From contig NZ_QLMI01000005.1 of the NCBI RefSeq assembly GCF_003259835.1, forward strand, positions 62,001 through 126,000: DNA of 64,000 nt. Direction: 5' to 3'. This DNA is from Flavobacterium aquaticum (GTDB lineage: Bacteria > Bacteroidota > Bacteroidia > Flavobacteriales > Flavobacteriaceae). Made by a program: the position numbers and the translations under genes. Of the stretch, positions 47,069 to 56,144 are shown one piece after another. The notes under the pieces were generated by a model that was given only the letters and a program-made list of their open reading frames with translations, did not search any database and had not been told where the DNA came from. Within the stretch, counting starts at the first letter, position 1, and each line of letters begins with the position of its first letter.

Positions 47069-47674
47069 CTATTGAATGAAGTTTTTTTTGAATTCTTGAA
47101 TTTCTTTATAATCTGTAATGTTCAGAATATCGATTAAATTTAAAAAGTGTAATTTACCTTGTTTAGAGTATTCAATTAATGTATCCTTAATATTTAAGAT
47201 GTTGTGTTCAAAATCTTGTTGAAAGTTATATTTAAATTTTTCATTATTATGAAGAATTATTTCAATGAAATTAGTTGTTCCGTTTTTAACGCTACCATCT
47301 GGATCAACATATCCAGATATTTCTAATTGACCATTATAATCACCTGCGTTGATTTCTATTTTCTTTATTGAATCTATTAAAAATGTCTTATTACCTGCTA
47401 TTATTTTGTCACTATATAATTCTAGGTAACCATCAAACTTTCCAATAATTGGTTTTTTTCTCAAAAAAGATGTCAGTTTCAGTAGAAATAAAATAAATAT
47501 TGTAATAACAACACATCCCAATATTAATTCTTTAAAAAAAGTTAATTGACTTTCGTCTGTTAATGATGAAATAGTCCAATAAATCAATATAAGTAAAGAC
47601 ATTAGTGCAAGCAATATGTCTACTTTTGTAAAGTAATTTTTCTTTGTCTTTGTAAATATTTTGAATTTATTCAT
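47069..47674 (-). CDS. Hypothetical membrane protein, 201 aa
   Basis: Not recognised. Two hydrophobic helices (about 20-38 and 48-68) follow a basic N-terminus and precede a cytoplasmic domain of about 130 residues with short beta strands (KFDGYLELYSDKIIAGNKTF, KKIEINAGDYNGQLEISGYV). The pattern recalls bacterial PH-like domains, but this is only a resemblance. It is AT-rich and lies between two copies of the same terminator hairpin, suggesting later insertion. Confidence 0.65.
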   Translation of the reverse strand: MNKFKIFTKTKKNYFTKVDILLALMSLLILIYWTISSLTDESQLTFFKELILGCVVITIFILFLLKLTSFLRKKPIIGKFDGYLELYSDKIIAGNKTFLIDSIKKIEINAGDYNGQLEISGYVDPDGSVKNGTTNFIEIILHNNEKFKYNFQQDFEHNILNIKDTLIEYSKQGKLHFLNLIDILNITDYKEIQEFKKNFIQ

Positions 47675-47778
47675 TTCGAGTATTGAATTTTGAGATTCTA
47701 AGCTAGTGATGCGATTAGATTGTTCAAAGTATCTCTCTTCAAATATACTAAAAAAATCTTACAATTTCACCCAACAAA

Positions 47779-47800
47779 AAATCCGCTTTTCAGCGGATTC
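47779..47800 (-). terminator. Terminator of the crp/fnr gene
   Basis: On the minus strand AATCCGCT, GAAA, AGCGGATT, then T-run, directly after the stop. It is the reverse-complement twin of the rhodanese terminator. Confidence 0.85.
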
Positions 47801-47802
47801 TC

Positions 47803-48480
47803 TTATGTTAATCGTTTTAATTTATTTTTATCTAAAAGTTTGATTTTCTTTCCAATCAACTCAATATATTCTGATTTATTTAATTCAGAGAGCAATCGAA
47901 TACAACTTTCAGTAGCAGTTCCAATCATTCCCGCTAATTCTTCTCTTGATAATTGGATGCGTAAAGTGCCGTCTTCGTTTTTACCAAAAGTATCTTCTAA
48001 GTAAATTAAAGTTTCGGCTAAACGTTGGCGAACGGTTTTCTGTGCCATGTTTACCATGTGATCGTCGGCTCCTTTTAAGTCTTCGCAAATCGTTTTCATC
48101 ACATTCATCGAAAACTGGTTGTTTTGCGTAAAAAACTGCATCACTTCACTTCTCGGAATAAAACAAACTTCCATATCTTCTAAAGCAACAGCACTTAAAT
48201 TCGCAGGTTCGTCACTAATCATCGAACGTTGCCCTAATAATTCGCCTGGTTTAACCAATTTTACAATTTGGTCTTTCCCGTTGTCGCTAAGTTTAGAAAG
48301 CTTACAAACGCCGTCTTTGATGCAATAAATTCCATTGGTAACTTCGCCTTCTTCAAAAATAGGTTCGCCTTTTTTTATGGTGTAGGAAGTTTTGCATTCG
48401 GCCATTCTTAAAAGTTCGTCTTTATTCAACGCTTTTAACGAACTAAATTGCCTCACGATACACTGTTCACATTTATTCAT
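47803..48480 (-). CDS. Crp/Fnr-family transcriptional regulator
   Basis: 225 residues: cyclic-nucleotide-binding-like jelly roll (about 15-125) with FEEGEVTNGIYCIKDGVCK and PGELLGQRSMI, the long dimer helix, and a C-terminal helix-turn-helix with LSREELAGMIGTATESCIRLLSEL. The N-terminus has two cysteines (MNKCEQC) and there are others, so an Fe-S or redox sensor is possible but not shown. It is divergent from the cbb3 oxidase locus, and two Crp/Fnr-type palindromes are placed to let it activate ccoI and ccoSNOQP. Confidence 0.88.
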   Translation of the reverse strand: MNKCEQCIVRQFSSLKALNKDELLRMAECKTSYTIKKGEPIFEEGEVTNGIYCIKDGVCKLSKLSDNGKDQIVKLVKPGELLGQRSMISDEPANLSAVALEDMEVCFIPRSEVMQFFTQNNQFSMNVMKTICEDLKGADDHMVNMAQKTVRQRLAETLIYLEDTFGKNEDGTLRIQLSREELAGMIGTATESCIRLLSELNKSEYIELIGKKIKLLDKNKLKRLT

Positions 48481-48521
48481 AGAGTGAAAATTTTTATTGC
48501 GTTTACAAAATTACAAAATTG

Positions 48522-48537
48522 TATGACAAATATCATA
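48522..48537 (+). promoter_or_regulatory. Crp/Fnr-type palindrome between crp/fnr and ccoI
   Basis: TATGACAAATATCATA: perfect 5-bp arms with 6-base spacer, containing the core TGA-N6-TCA. Its centre is about 41.5 bases upstream of the start predicted from the weak -7 box GACCTTTG (48559-48566), the class II activator position. For the divergent crp/fnr gene a TAATTTTG box (48506-48513, minus strand) would put it near -29, consistent with self-repression. Confidence 0.65.
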
Positions 48538-48577
48538 TTTTGTTCTACATTTATGTGTGACCTTTGTTACAGGTAAA

Positions 48578-50965
48578 ATGAGCAAATTTATGGACGCAGA
48601 AAATTGTTTCCATTGTGGTAATGAAATTATAAAAAAAGACGAGATTGTATATGACGAAAAGAAGTTTTGTTGCAATGGTTGTAAAACTGTGTACGAAATC
48701 TTTAGTCAAAACGACCTAACGTGTTATTATGATTTTCAGGCAGCACCCGGCGCCACTCCACAAGACATTCAGGGCAAATATGACTTTTTAGACAATGAAG
48801 AAATTGTTACTAAATTATTGGAATTCCAAGAGCGTACAACACATATTGTTTCACTCTACATTCCTCATATACACTGTAGTTCGTGTATTTGGATTCTGGA
48901 AAATCTACAAAAACTTCAACCAGGAATAAACGCATCGCAAGTTAATTTTGGAGAAAAGAAAGTCCGAGTTACGTTCAATCCTGAACAAACTTCTTTAAAA
49001 GATATCGTCTATTTATTGAGTTCGATAGGTTACGAACCTTATATTTCGTTAGAAAATTTTGATGAAGGCAAGAAAAAAATCGACCGAACTTTAATCTACA
49101 AGATAGGAGTGGCGTTTTTCTGTTTTGGAAATATCATGTTGCTTTCGTTTCCCGAATATTTTGAAGTAGAAGAATATTGGATTGATCAATACCGCGGATT
49201 TTTCCGTTGGTTGATTTTCGGATTATCGCTTCCTACATTTATTTATTCCGCTTCTGGTTATTATGTTTCCGCTTGGAAAAGTATGAAATCAGGTTTGTTG
49301 AATATTGATATTCCAATCGCTTTAGGAATCGTAGTAATGTTTGTAAGAAGTACGGTGGATATCGTTTTCGATTACGGACAAGGTTTCTTTGATAGTATGG
49401 CAGGATTGATTTTCTTTATGTTATTAGGAAAGTTATTTCAGAAGAAAACATACGATTTCCTTTCATTTGAACGCGATTATAAATCGTATTTTCCAATTGC
49501 AATTACGAAAGTATTGCCAAATGGAGATGAAGAATCGGTTCAAGTATATGATATTCAAAAAGGAGACAGATTGTTAATTCGAAATCAAGAATTAATTCCT
49601 GTAGATGGAATTTTAATTTCCGAAAAAGCTTCAATTGATTACAGTTTCGTAACAGGTGAAGCGGTTCCGATTGAGAAAAAATCAGGTGATAAAGTCTTCG
49701 CTGGCGGAAAACAAATGGGAAAAGTCATCGAAATGGAAGTGCTATTTTCGGTTTCCCAAAGTTATTTAACTCAATTATGGAGTAATGATGTCTTCCAAAA
49801 AAGAGTAGAGCAACAACACAAAAACATTACCGATAGAATTAGTCGCTATTTTACGCCAGCTTTATTGGCTTTAGCGGTCGTTTCCTTTACTTATTGGATT
49901 TTCATAGATGTTCAAACCGCTTTTAATGTTTTCACTGCGATTTTGATTGTGGCGTGCCCGTGTGCTTTGGCATTAACGGCTCCGTTTACATTAGGAAACG
50001 TGTTGCGAATTCTAGGCAAGCGAAAATTATATTTGAAGAATGCTTTAGTTGTAGAACAATTGGCTAAAGTAGATACGATTGTTTTCGATAAAACAGGAAC
50101 GATTACAACTAATAAAAAAACAGCTATTACTTACGAAGGAACGGAATTAAATGCTTCCGAATTAAGATTGTTGAAAAACGTTTTACGTGGTTCGAATCAT
50201 CCATTAAGTAGAAGATTGTACGATTTTATTCCAAATCAAGAAAAAATAGAAACTACAAGTTTTGAAGAAATCATTGGAAAAGGAATTTTCGCTGAAATCG
50301 AAGGAAATACCATAAAATTAGGTTCTTCACAATTCCTAAAAACTATGACCGAAAACACGCATAAGAAAACCAAAGTGCATGTGGAAATCAATGGTGTTTA
50401 CAAAGGAAGTTACGTGTTCAATAATCAATACAGAAAAGGATTAGAAGAATTGTTTTCCGATTTAGCTAAACATTACAATTTGGTTGTTTTATCTGGTGAT
50501 AATGATGGTGAAAGAAGAATTTTAGAGAAAATGTTGCCTTCGAAAACGACTTTAGTTTTCAATCAAAAACCCGAGCAAAAACTACAATACATTGAACAAT
50601 TGCAAAAAGAAGGTAAAAACGTCATGATGGTAGGTGATGGGTTAAACGATGCTGGCGCATTAGCACAAAGTAATTTAGGATTATCCATTTCAGAAAACGT
50701 AAATGTATTCTCACCGGCTTGTGACGGAATTTTAGATGCAACACAATTCGATAAAATCGCCTTTTTTATGCGCTATTCTAAAAATGCCATGAAAACGATT
50801 TATATGAGTTTTGGACTTTCTTTATTATACAATGTTGTAGGACTAAGTTATGCCGTAACTGGGGCTTTAGATCCTATTGTAGCAGCTATCATTATGCCGC
50901 TCAGTACAATAACTATTGTAAGTTTTGTAACAATTCTTACAAATTTGTATGCTGGAAAGAAATAA
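48578..50965 (+). CDS. ccoI: Copper-type P-type ATPase for cbb3 oxidase assembly (CcoI)
   Basis: 795 residues. An N-terminal Cys-rich metal domain (ENCFHCGNEI, FCCNGCKTVYEIF), an HMA domain with HCSSCIWIL, eight membrane helices with the ion motif CPCALALTAPFTLGN, phosphorylation site DKTGT and hinge VGDGLNDAGALAQS. The CcoI/FixI family exports Cu+ to the periplasm for the CcoN copper site. The ATG at 48578 is chosen; 48590 (MDAENCFHC) is possible. A Crp/Fnr-like site lies upstream, and ccoS follows after a gap carrying a second such site. Confidence 0.92.
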   Translation: MSKFMDAENCFHCGNEIIKKDEIVYDEKKFCCNGCKTVYEIFSQNDLTCYYDFQAAPGATPQDIQGKYDFLDNEEIVTKLLEFQERTTHIVSLYIPHIHCSSCIWILENLQKLQPGINASQVNFGEKKVRVTFNPEQTSLKDIVYLLSSIGYEPYISLENFDEGKKKIDRTLIYKIGVAFFCFGNIMLLSFPEYFEVEEYWIDQYRGFFRWLIFGLSLPTFIYSASGYYVSAWKSMKSGLLNIDIPIALGIVVMFVRSTVDIVFDYGQGFFDSMAGLIFFMLLGKLFQKKTYDFLSFERDYKSYFPIAITKVLPNGDEESVQVYDIQKGDRLLIRNQELIPVDGILISEKASIDYSFVTGEAVPIEKKSGDKVFAGGKQMGKVIEMEVLFSVSQSYLTQLWSNDVFQKRVEQQHKNITDRISRYFTPALLALAVVSFTYWIFIDVQTAFNVFTAILIVACPCALALTAPFTLGNVLRILGKRKLYLKNALVVEQLAKVDTIVFDKTGTITTNKKTAITYEGTELNASELRLLKNVLRGSNHPLSRRLYDFIPNQEKIETTSFEEIIGKGIFAEIEGNTIKLGSSQFLKTMTENTHKKTKVHVEINGVYKGSYVFNNQYRKGLEELFSDLAKHYNLVVLSGDNDGERRILEKMLPSKTTLVFNQKPEQKLQYIEQLQKEGKNVMMVGDGLNDAGALAQSNLGLSISENVNVFSPACDGILDATQFDKIAFFMRYSKNAMKTIYMSFGLSLLYNVVGLSYAVTGALDPIVAAIIMPLSTITIVSFVTILTNLYAGKK

Positions 50966-50992
50966 ATTGATTAAATTTAAGAAAATTTTAAT

Positions 50993-51010
50993 ACATGATA
51001 AAAGTCATGT
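50993..51010 (+). promoter_or_regulatory. Crp/Fnr-type palindrome upstream of ccoS-ccoNO
   Basis: ACATGATAAAAGTCATGT: perfect 6-bp arms with 6-base spacer and TGA-N6-TCA core. Its centre is about 42 bases upstream of the start predicted from the TAACTTTG box at 51031-51038. No TTG element is present, as expected for an activator-dependent promoter. Confidence 0.7.
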
Positions 51011-51030
51011 TTTATAAAAACGAGTGGAAG

Positions 51031-51038
51031 TAACTTTG
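51031..51038 (+). promoter_or_regulatory. -7 box of the ccoS-ccoNO-ccoQ-ccoP transcript
   Basis: TAACTTTG fits TAnnTTTG and ends 17 bases before ccoS. Confidence 0.6.
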
Positions 51039-51055
51039 TTAACACAATTTAAGGT

Positions 51056-51253
51056 ATGAGTGTCATTTATTTATTAATCACAATTAGTATAGTAGTAGCG
51101 ATTGTCTTTTTAGGTGCTTTTATACAAGCAGTTAAAAGTGGACAGTACGATGATGACTATACACCATCGGTCAGAATGTTATTTGATGATGAAATAGTGA
51201 AAAAAGAAAATCCTAACAAATTAATACAAACAGAAAAACAAAAATCAATCTAA
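51056..51253 (+). CDS. ccoS: cbb3-type cytochrome oxidase assembly protein CcoS
   Basis: 65 residues with one N-terminal membrane helix (SVIYLLITISIVVAIVFLGAFIQAV), followed by the CcoS pattern KSGQYDDDYTPSVRMLFDDE. It is required for cofactor insertion into cbb3 oxidase. It lies 2 bases before ccoNO. Confidence 0.92.
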   Translation: MSVIYLLITISIVVAIVFLGAFIQAVKSGQYDDDYTPSVRMLFDDEIVKKENPNKLIQTEKQKSI

Positions 51254-51255
51254 TT

Positions 51256-53433
51256 ATGGAGAAGCAACAATTTTATTACGACAACAAAATTGTAAGGAAT
51301 TTCCTCTACGCTAGTATAGTCTTTGGTGTAGTAGGGATGTTAGTGGGGCTTATTTTAGCTTTCCTATTTTTGTTTCCAAACTTAACCAGCGGCATATCGT
51401 TTTTAAGTTTTGGACGCTTAAGACCTTTACACACCAATGCAGTTATTTTTGCCTTCGTTGGAAACGCAATGTTTGCAGGTATTTATTACTCAATGCAGCG
51501 TTTATTAAAAGCAAGAATGTTTAGCGACCTTTTGAGTAAAATTCATTTTTGGGGTTGGCAGTTAATTATAGTTGCTGCAGCCATTACTTTACCATTAGGT
51601 TATTCTACTTCTAAAGAATATGCCGAATTAGAATGGCCAATCGACATTGCAATTGCTCTTATTTGGGTAGTTTTTGGTATCAATATGATTGGAACCATTA
51701 TTAAAAGAAGAGAACGTCATATTTATGTAGCTATTTGGTTTTACATTGCAACATTTGTAACAGTTGCGGTACTTCACATCTTTAACAGTTTAGAACTACC
51801 TGTTTCGTTATCAGGAATGAAATCATATTCAATTTATGCAGGTGTTCAAGATGCTTTAGTACAATGGTGGTACGGACACAATGCGGTAGCATTCTTCTTA
51901 ACTACACCATTTTTAGGAATGATGTATTACTTCGTACCTAAAGTAGCAAATCGTCCTGTATATTCTTATAGATTATCAATTATCCACTTTTGGTCGTTAA
52001 TCTTCATTTACATTTGGGCTGGACCTCACCACTTATTATATACTGCTTTACCTGACTGGGCTCAGAATTTAGGAGTTGTTTTCTCTGTGATGTTGATTGC
52101 TCCATCTTGGGGAGGTATGATTAATGGATTATTAACCTTAAGAGGTGTTTGGGATAAAGTGCGTACAGATGCAGTATTGAAATTCTTCGTAGTAGCAATC
52201 ACAGGTTACGGTATGGCTACTTTTGAAGGTCCAATGTTATCATTGAAAAACGTTAACGCTATTGCACACTTTACAGACTGGATTATTGCTCACGTACACG
52301 TTGGAGCTTTAGCTTGGAATGGTTTCTTATCATTCGGTATGATTTATTGGTTAATCCCAAGAATGACTAAAACGAAATTATTCTCTGAAAAATTAGCGAA
52401 TTTCCATTTCTGGATTGGTACATTAGGTATTATTTTATATGCACTTCCAATGTATGTTGCTGGATTTACTCAAGCTTCTATGTGGAAACAATTTAAACCA
52501 GACGGTGGTGCATTACAATATGGTAACTTCCTTGAAACAGTAACCGAATTAATGCCAATGTATTGGATGCGTGCTGTGGGTGGAACGTTATATTTAGTAG
52601 GGGTAATTGTTTTAGTTTACAATGTTATTAGAACAGTAAGACAAGGTTCTCCAGTTGAGAATGAGTTAGCAGAAGCTCCAGCTTTAGCCGTGATTTCTCC
52701 TAGCCGTTTAAAAGGTGAAAAATTACACTCTTGGTTAGAAAGAAAACCAGTTCAATTCATGATTTTAACTACAGTTGCGATTTTAATTGGTGGTTTAATT
52801 CAAATTTTACCAACGATTTTAGTAAAATCTAATATTCCAACTATATCGTCAGTTAAACCATATACACCACTTGAATTAGAAGGTAGAGATTTATACATCC
52901 GTGAAGGTTGTGTGGGATGTCACTCTCAAATGGTTCGTCCGTTCCGTTCAGAAGTTGAGCGTTATGGTGACTATTCGAAAGCTGGTGAATTTGTTTACGA
53001 CCATCCATTCTTATGGGGTTCTAAACGTACAGGTCCAGATTTAGCTCGCGAAGGTGTTAAAGGAAAACCATTTAATGGAGGTAGAGATGATGTATGGCAT
53101 TTTAACCACATGTATGATCCTCAAGGTTTAAATGAGAAATCAATTATGCCAAGATACCAATGGTTAATTAAAAATGAGTTAGATAAATCAACAACTCAAG
53201 ACAAAATGAGAACCATGGTAACTTTAGGAGTTCCTTATTCTGATGCAGATATTAATAATGCTCTTAAACATATGGACGAACAAGCTACTAAAATTGAAAC
53301 CAATTTATTAGCAAATCCAGAAATTAAGAAATCATTTGGAGGTCAAACAGCTTCTCCATTGAAAGATAGAGAGATTGTAGCGTTGATTGCATATTTACAA
53401 AGATTAGGTACAGATACTCAAGTTAAAAAATAA
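51256..53433 (+). CDS. ccoN: Fused cbb3 oxidase subunits I and II (CcoN-CcoO)
   Basis: 725 residues. The CcoN part (about 1-470) has 12 membrane helices with heme-copper histidines in GRLRPLHTNAVIFAF, GHNAVAFFLTTPFLG, WAGPHHLLYTALP and HVHVGALAWNGF. A linker and helix (about 500-520) lead to a CcoO part with heme c motif CVGCH (552-556), MVRPFRSEVERYGDYSKAGEF and GPDLAREG. The fused CcoNO is typical of Bacteroidota. The enzyme reduces O2 with high affinity and pumps protons. Confidence 0.95.
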   Translation: MEKQQFYYDNKIVRNFLYASIVFGVVGMLVGLILAFLFLFPNLTSGISFLSFGRLRPLHTNAVIFAFVGNAMFAGIYYSMQRLLKARMFSDLLSKIHFWGWQLIIVAAAITLPLGYSTSKEYAELEWPIDIAIALIWVVFGINMIGTIIKRRERHIYVAIWFYIATFVTVAVLHIFNSLELPVSLSGMKSYSIYAGVQDALVQWWYGHNAVAFFLTTPFLGMMYYFVPKVANRPVYSYRLSIIHFWSLIFIYIWAGPHHLLYTALPDWAQNLGVVFSVMLIAPSWGGMINGLLTLRGVWDKVRTDAVLKFFVVAITGYGMATFEGPMLSLKNVNAIAHFTDWIIAHVHVGALAWNGFLSFGMIYWLIPRMTKTKLFSEKLANFHFWIGTLGIILYALPMYVAGFTQASMWKQFKPDGGALQYGNFLETVTELMPMYWMRAVGGTLYLVGVIVLVYNVIRTVRQGSPVENELAEAPALAVISPSRLKGEKLHSWLERKPVQFMILTTVAILIGGLIQILPTILVKSNIPTISSVKPYTPLELEGRDLYIREGCVGCHSQMVRPFRSEVERYGDYSKAGEFVYDHPFLWGSKRTGPDLAREGVKGKPFNGGRDDVWHFNHMYDPQGLNEKSIMPRYQWLIKNELDKSTTQDKMRTMVTLGVPYSDADINNALKHMDEQATKIETNLLANPEIKKSFGGQTASPLKDREIVALIAYLQRLGTDTQVKK

Positions 53434-53439
53434 AAAGTT

Positions 53440-53610
53440 ATGCTAAAGTTCATTAAACATAATTTGGAAACTATTACAGGAGTAGATATTTATCCAATCA
53501 TTTCGTTGACTATTTTCTTTACAGCGTTTGTATTGTTCACAATTTGGGCATTTACTTACAGCAAAGAAAAAATCAAAGAAATTAGTGAAATGCCTTTAAA
53601 CGACGAGTAG
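53440..53610 (+). CDS. ccoQ: cbb3 oxidase subunit CcoQ
   Basis: A 56-residue protein. Translated directly it begins MLKFIKHNLETITGVDIYP, followed by one membrane helix (IISLTIFFTAFVLFTIWAF) and a short charged tail ending in EMPLNDE. The position after ccoNO and before ccoP, with the single helix, identifies the small CcoQ subunit. It lies 6 bases after the ccoNO stop and before a large stem-loop. Confidence 0.82.
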   Translation: MLKFIKHNLETITGVDIYPIISLTIFFTAFVLFTIWAFTYSKEKIKEISEMPLNDE

Positions 53611-53635
53611 TTATAATTATAATTAGCGAGAAACT

Positions 53636-53684
53636 GAAACAACCATGATGTTTGTAAATATTGGGTAGTTTCATGGTTGTTCAG
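53636..53684 (+). other. Long stem-loop between ccoQ and ccoP
   Basis: AACAACCATGA (53638-53648) pairs perfectly with TCATGGTTGTT (53671-53681), and the stem continues with one bulge to about 14 bp; the loop is 22 bases. No T-run follows. It could be a processing, stability or partial-attenuation element within the oxidase transcript. Confidence 0.65.
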
Positions 53685-53712
53685 ATTCTCATAACATCAA
53701 AATTTTCAACAA

Positions 53713-54651
53713 ATGAAAAAATTAATTCCATCATACGTAAGAGTTCCATTACTGTTTGCAGTAGTATTTGCAGCTTTGGAATATTTTATCGATTCAGGAG
53801 ACAGGCCAGCATTTATAAAGTTTCCTATGGTAGCTTTATTTTTAGGAGTATTCCTTTTCTTATTAATCGCAATCGAAATTGTAATCGATGCCGTTGATAA
53901 AGTAACATACCATTTATTAACAGACGAACAAAAGAAACAATTAGCAGATGCTCAGTCGGTTTCTTTTACAGAGAGTTCATGGTATCAAAACATAGTTAGT
54001 AAATTAACTCGCTCTAAAGAAATAGAGAGAGAAGAAGATATCATGTTAGAGCACGATTACGATGGTATCAAAGAGTTAGACAATGTATTACCACCATGGT
54101 GGGTATATTTGTTCTATGGAACCATTATTTTTGCTTTAGTTTATATGGTTCGTTTCCATGTAATGAATGAGTACGATCAAGAACAAGAGTTTAAAAACGA
54201 AGTAGCATTAGCAGAATTAGAAAAATCTAAAATGCCAAAAGATCCAGCTGATGAAGTAAGTTACGAAACCGTTGTTGCAGTTACAGATGCTGCAAGTTTA
54301 GCAAAAGGAAAAGAAATTTTCAATAACGCTTGTGCTGCATGTCATAAAGCTGATGGTGGAGGTTTAGTTGGACCTAATTTAACGGATAAAAACTGGATTA
54401 ACGGTGGAGGAATTAAAAATGTCTTCAAGTTAATTTCTGAAGGAAGTAAAAATAACCCTTCAATGGTAGCTTGGAAAGCAAATTTATCTTCTAAAGATAT
54501 TCAAAGTGTAGCAAGTTATATTTTAACATTAGAAGGTTCTAATCCTCCAGGAGCAAAAGCCGCTGAAGGAGAAATATGGACAGAAACTGCAGCTCCAGCA
54601 GCTGAAGCAGTAGTAGACTCTACTAAGGTAGAAGCTCCTGCAGAAAAATAA
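53713..54651 (+). CDS. ccoP: cbb3 oxidase subunit III (CcoP), one-heme form
   Basis: 312 residues. Membrane helices at about 10-28 and 36-58, a cytoplasmic stretch and another helix (about 130-150, WWVYLFYGTIIFALVYMVRF), then a cytochrome c domain with CAACH (207-211) and later PSMVAW with the probable Met ligand. Only one CxxCH is present, whereas proteobacterial CcoP usually has two. The C-terminus is Ala/Glu-rich. It receives electrons for CcoN. A terminator-like hairpin follows. Confidence 0.9.
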   Translation: MKKLIPSYVRVPLLFAVVFAALEYFIDSGDRPAFIKFPMVALFLGVFLFLLIAIEIVIDAVDKVTYHLLTDEQKKQLADAQSVSFTESSWYQNIVSKLTRSKEIEREEDIMLEHDYDGIKELDNVLPPWWVYLFYGTIIFALVYMVRFHVMNEYDQEQEFKNEVALAELEKSKMPKDPADEVSYETVVAVTDAASLAKGKEIFNNACAACHKADGGGLVGPNLTDKNWINGGGIKNVFKLISEGSKNNPSMVAWKANLSSKDIQSVASYILTLEGSNPPGAKAAEGEIWTETAAPAAEAVVDSTKVEAPAEK

Positions 54652-54658
54652 AATTATG

Positions 54659-54693
54659 AAAAAGGTTTTGGGAAATTCTCAAAACCTTTTTTA
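54659..54693 (+). terminator. Terminator after ccoP
   Basis: AAAAGGTTTTG/CAAAACCTTTT with a 9-base loop and T-run, between ccoP and ccoG. It may separate the oxidase and assembly transcripts or allow read-through. Confidence 0.75.
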
Positions 54694-54712
54694 AACTAAA
54701 AATTGCATAATT

Positions 54713-56131
54713 ATGTCAAATTTACCAGACGAAAGTTTTAGAGATACCATTGCAACTATTAATGCAGAAGGAAAAAGAAATTTTATCTATCCTAAAAAGC
54801 CTTCTGGACCTTTTTATGATAAAAGAAAATTATTGAGTTATTTTCTTTTGGTATTCTTAATTGCTTCACCATTTATTAAAATTGGAGGAAATCAATTCTT
54901 GATGTTTAATGTAATGGAAAGACGTTTTAGTATTTTCGGATTTGCATTTTGGCCTCAAGACTTTCATTTATTTGTTATTTCAATGATTGTTGGAGTAGTA
55001 GGGTTGACTTTATTTACAGTAGCATTCGGACGTATATTTTGTGGTTGGTTTTGTCCGCAAACTATTTTTATGGAAATGGTTTTCAGACGTATCGAATATT
55101 GGATTGATGGTGACAGAGGAGCTCAAATGCGATTAGCAAAACAAAAATGGGATGCTGAAAAAATAAGAAAAAGAGTTACAAAAGGGACTATCTTTTTTAT
55201 TTTTTCATTCTTCATTGCCAATGTTTTTCTAGCGTATTTAATTAGCAGCGATGAACTTATCAAAATGATTACCGAAGGACCAACAAGTAATTTAAGTACG
55301 TTAATTGCCTTATTAATTTTTACAGGAGTATTCTATTTTGTATTCGCGTGGTTTAGAGAACAAGTTTGTATTATTGCTTGTCCTTACGGAAGAATGCAAG
55401 GTGTTTTATTGGATAACAAATCCATTAATGTAACTTATGACCATGTAAGAGGAGAAGGAACAAACGGAAGAAAAAAATGGAGAAATGGTGAAGATAGAGC
55501 CGCATTAGGTCACGGAGATTGTATCGATTGTAACCAATGTGTGGTAGTTTGTCCAACCGGAATTGACATTCGTAATGGTACTCAGTTAGAATGTATCAAT
55601 TGTACTGCTTGTATTGATGAATGTGATGTGATTATGGAAAAAGTAGGATTACCAAAAGGATTAATCCGTTATGCAAGTGAAGATGAAATTGTCAATAAAG
55701 AGAAGTTCAAATTAACACTTCGAATGAAAGGTTACATCGCTGTTTTAACATTGTTAGTCGGCGTTTTAATAGGAATGTTGTTTTTACGAAATGATGTAGA
55801 AGCTAATTTCTTACCAATGTCGGGGCAATTGTTCCAACACAATAGAGAAAACATTCGAAATTTCTACACGTATAAAATCGTTAATAAAACAGAACAAGAA
55901 TTTGATAATGTGACGGTTAAAATAGTCAATTACAAAGGAGAAATAAAATTAGTAGGAAGTCCAGTAATTAAAGTACCAAAACAAGGTTTAGTAAGTGGAA
56001 CATTATACATTGATATTCCTGAAAGTTTGCTAAAAGAAGAAAAGGTACATTTAAAATTAGAATTATATAATGGTGATAAGTTGATAGAAGAAACTTCAAC
56101 TAATTTCCAAGGACCAAGAAACTTTAATTAA
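54713..56131 (+). CDS. ccoG: Cytochrome oxidase accessory protein CcoG (FixG)
   Basis: 472 residues. Polytopic membrane protein with two [4Fe-4S] ferredoxin motifs: CIDCNQCVVVCPTGID and CINCTACIDECD, an earlier CGWFCPQTIFMEMVFRRIEYWIDGDRGAQ and C-terminal immunoglobulin-like region. CcoG is a cupric reductase in cbb3 oxidase biogenesis in characterised species. It lies between ccoP and ccoH. Confidence 0.94.
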   Translation: MSNLPDESFRDTIATINAEGKRNFIYPKKPSGPFYDKRKLLSYFLLVFLIASPFIKIGGNQFLMFNVMERRFSIFGFAFWPQDFHLFVISMIVGVVGLTLFTVAFGRIFCGWFCPQTIFMEMVFRRIEYWIDGDRGAQMRLAKQKWDAEKIRKRVTKGTIFFIFSFFIANVFLAYLISSDELIKMITEGPTSNLSTLIALLIFTGVFYFVFAWFREQVCIIACPYGRMQGVLLDNKSINVTYDHVRGEGTNGRKKWRNGEDRAALGHGDCIDCNQCVVVCPTGIDIRNGTQLECINCTACIDECDVIMEKVGLPKGLIRYASEDEIVNKEKFKLTLRMKGYIAVLTLLVGVLIGMLFLRNDVEANFLPMSGQLFQHNRENIRNFYTYKIVNKTEQEFDNVTVKIVNYKGEIKLVGSPVIKVPKQGLVSGTLYIDIPESLLKEEKVHLKLELYNGDKLIEETSTNFQGPRNFN

Positions 56132-56144
56132 AAAAAATACAGCT

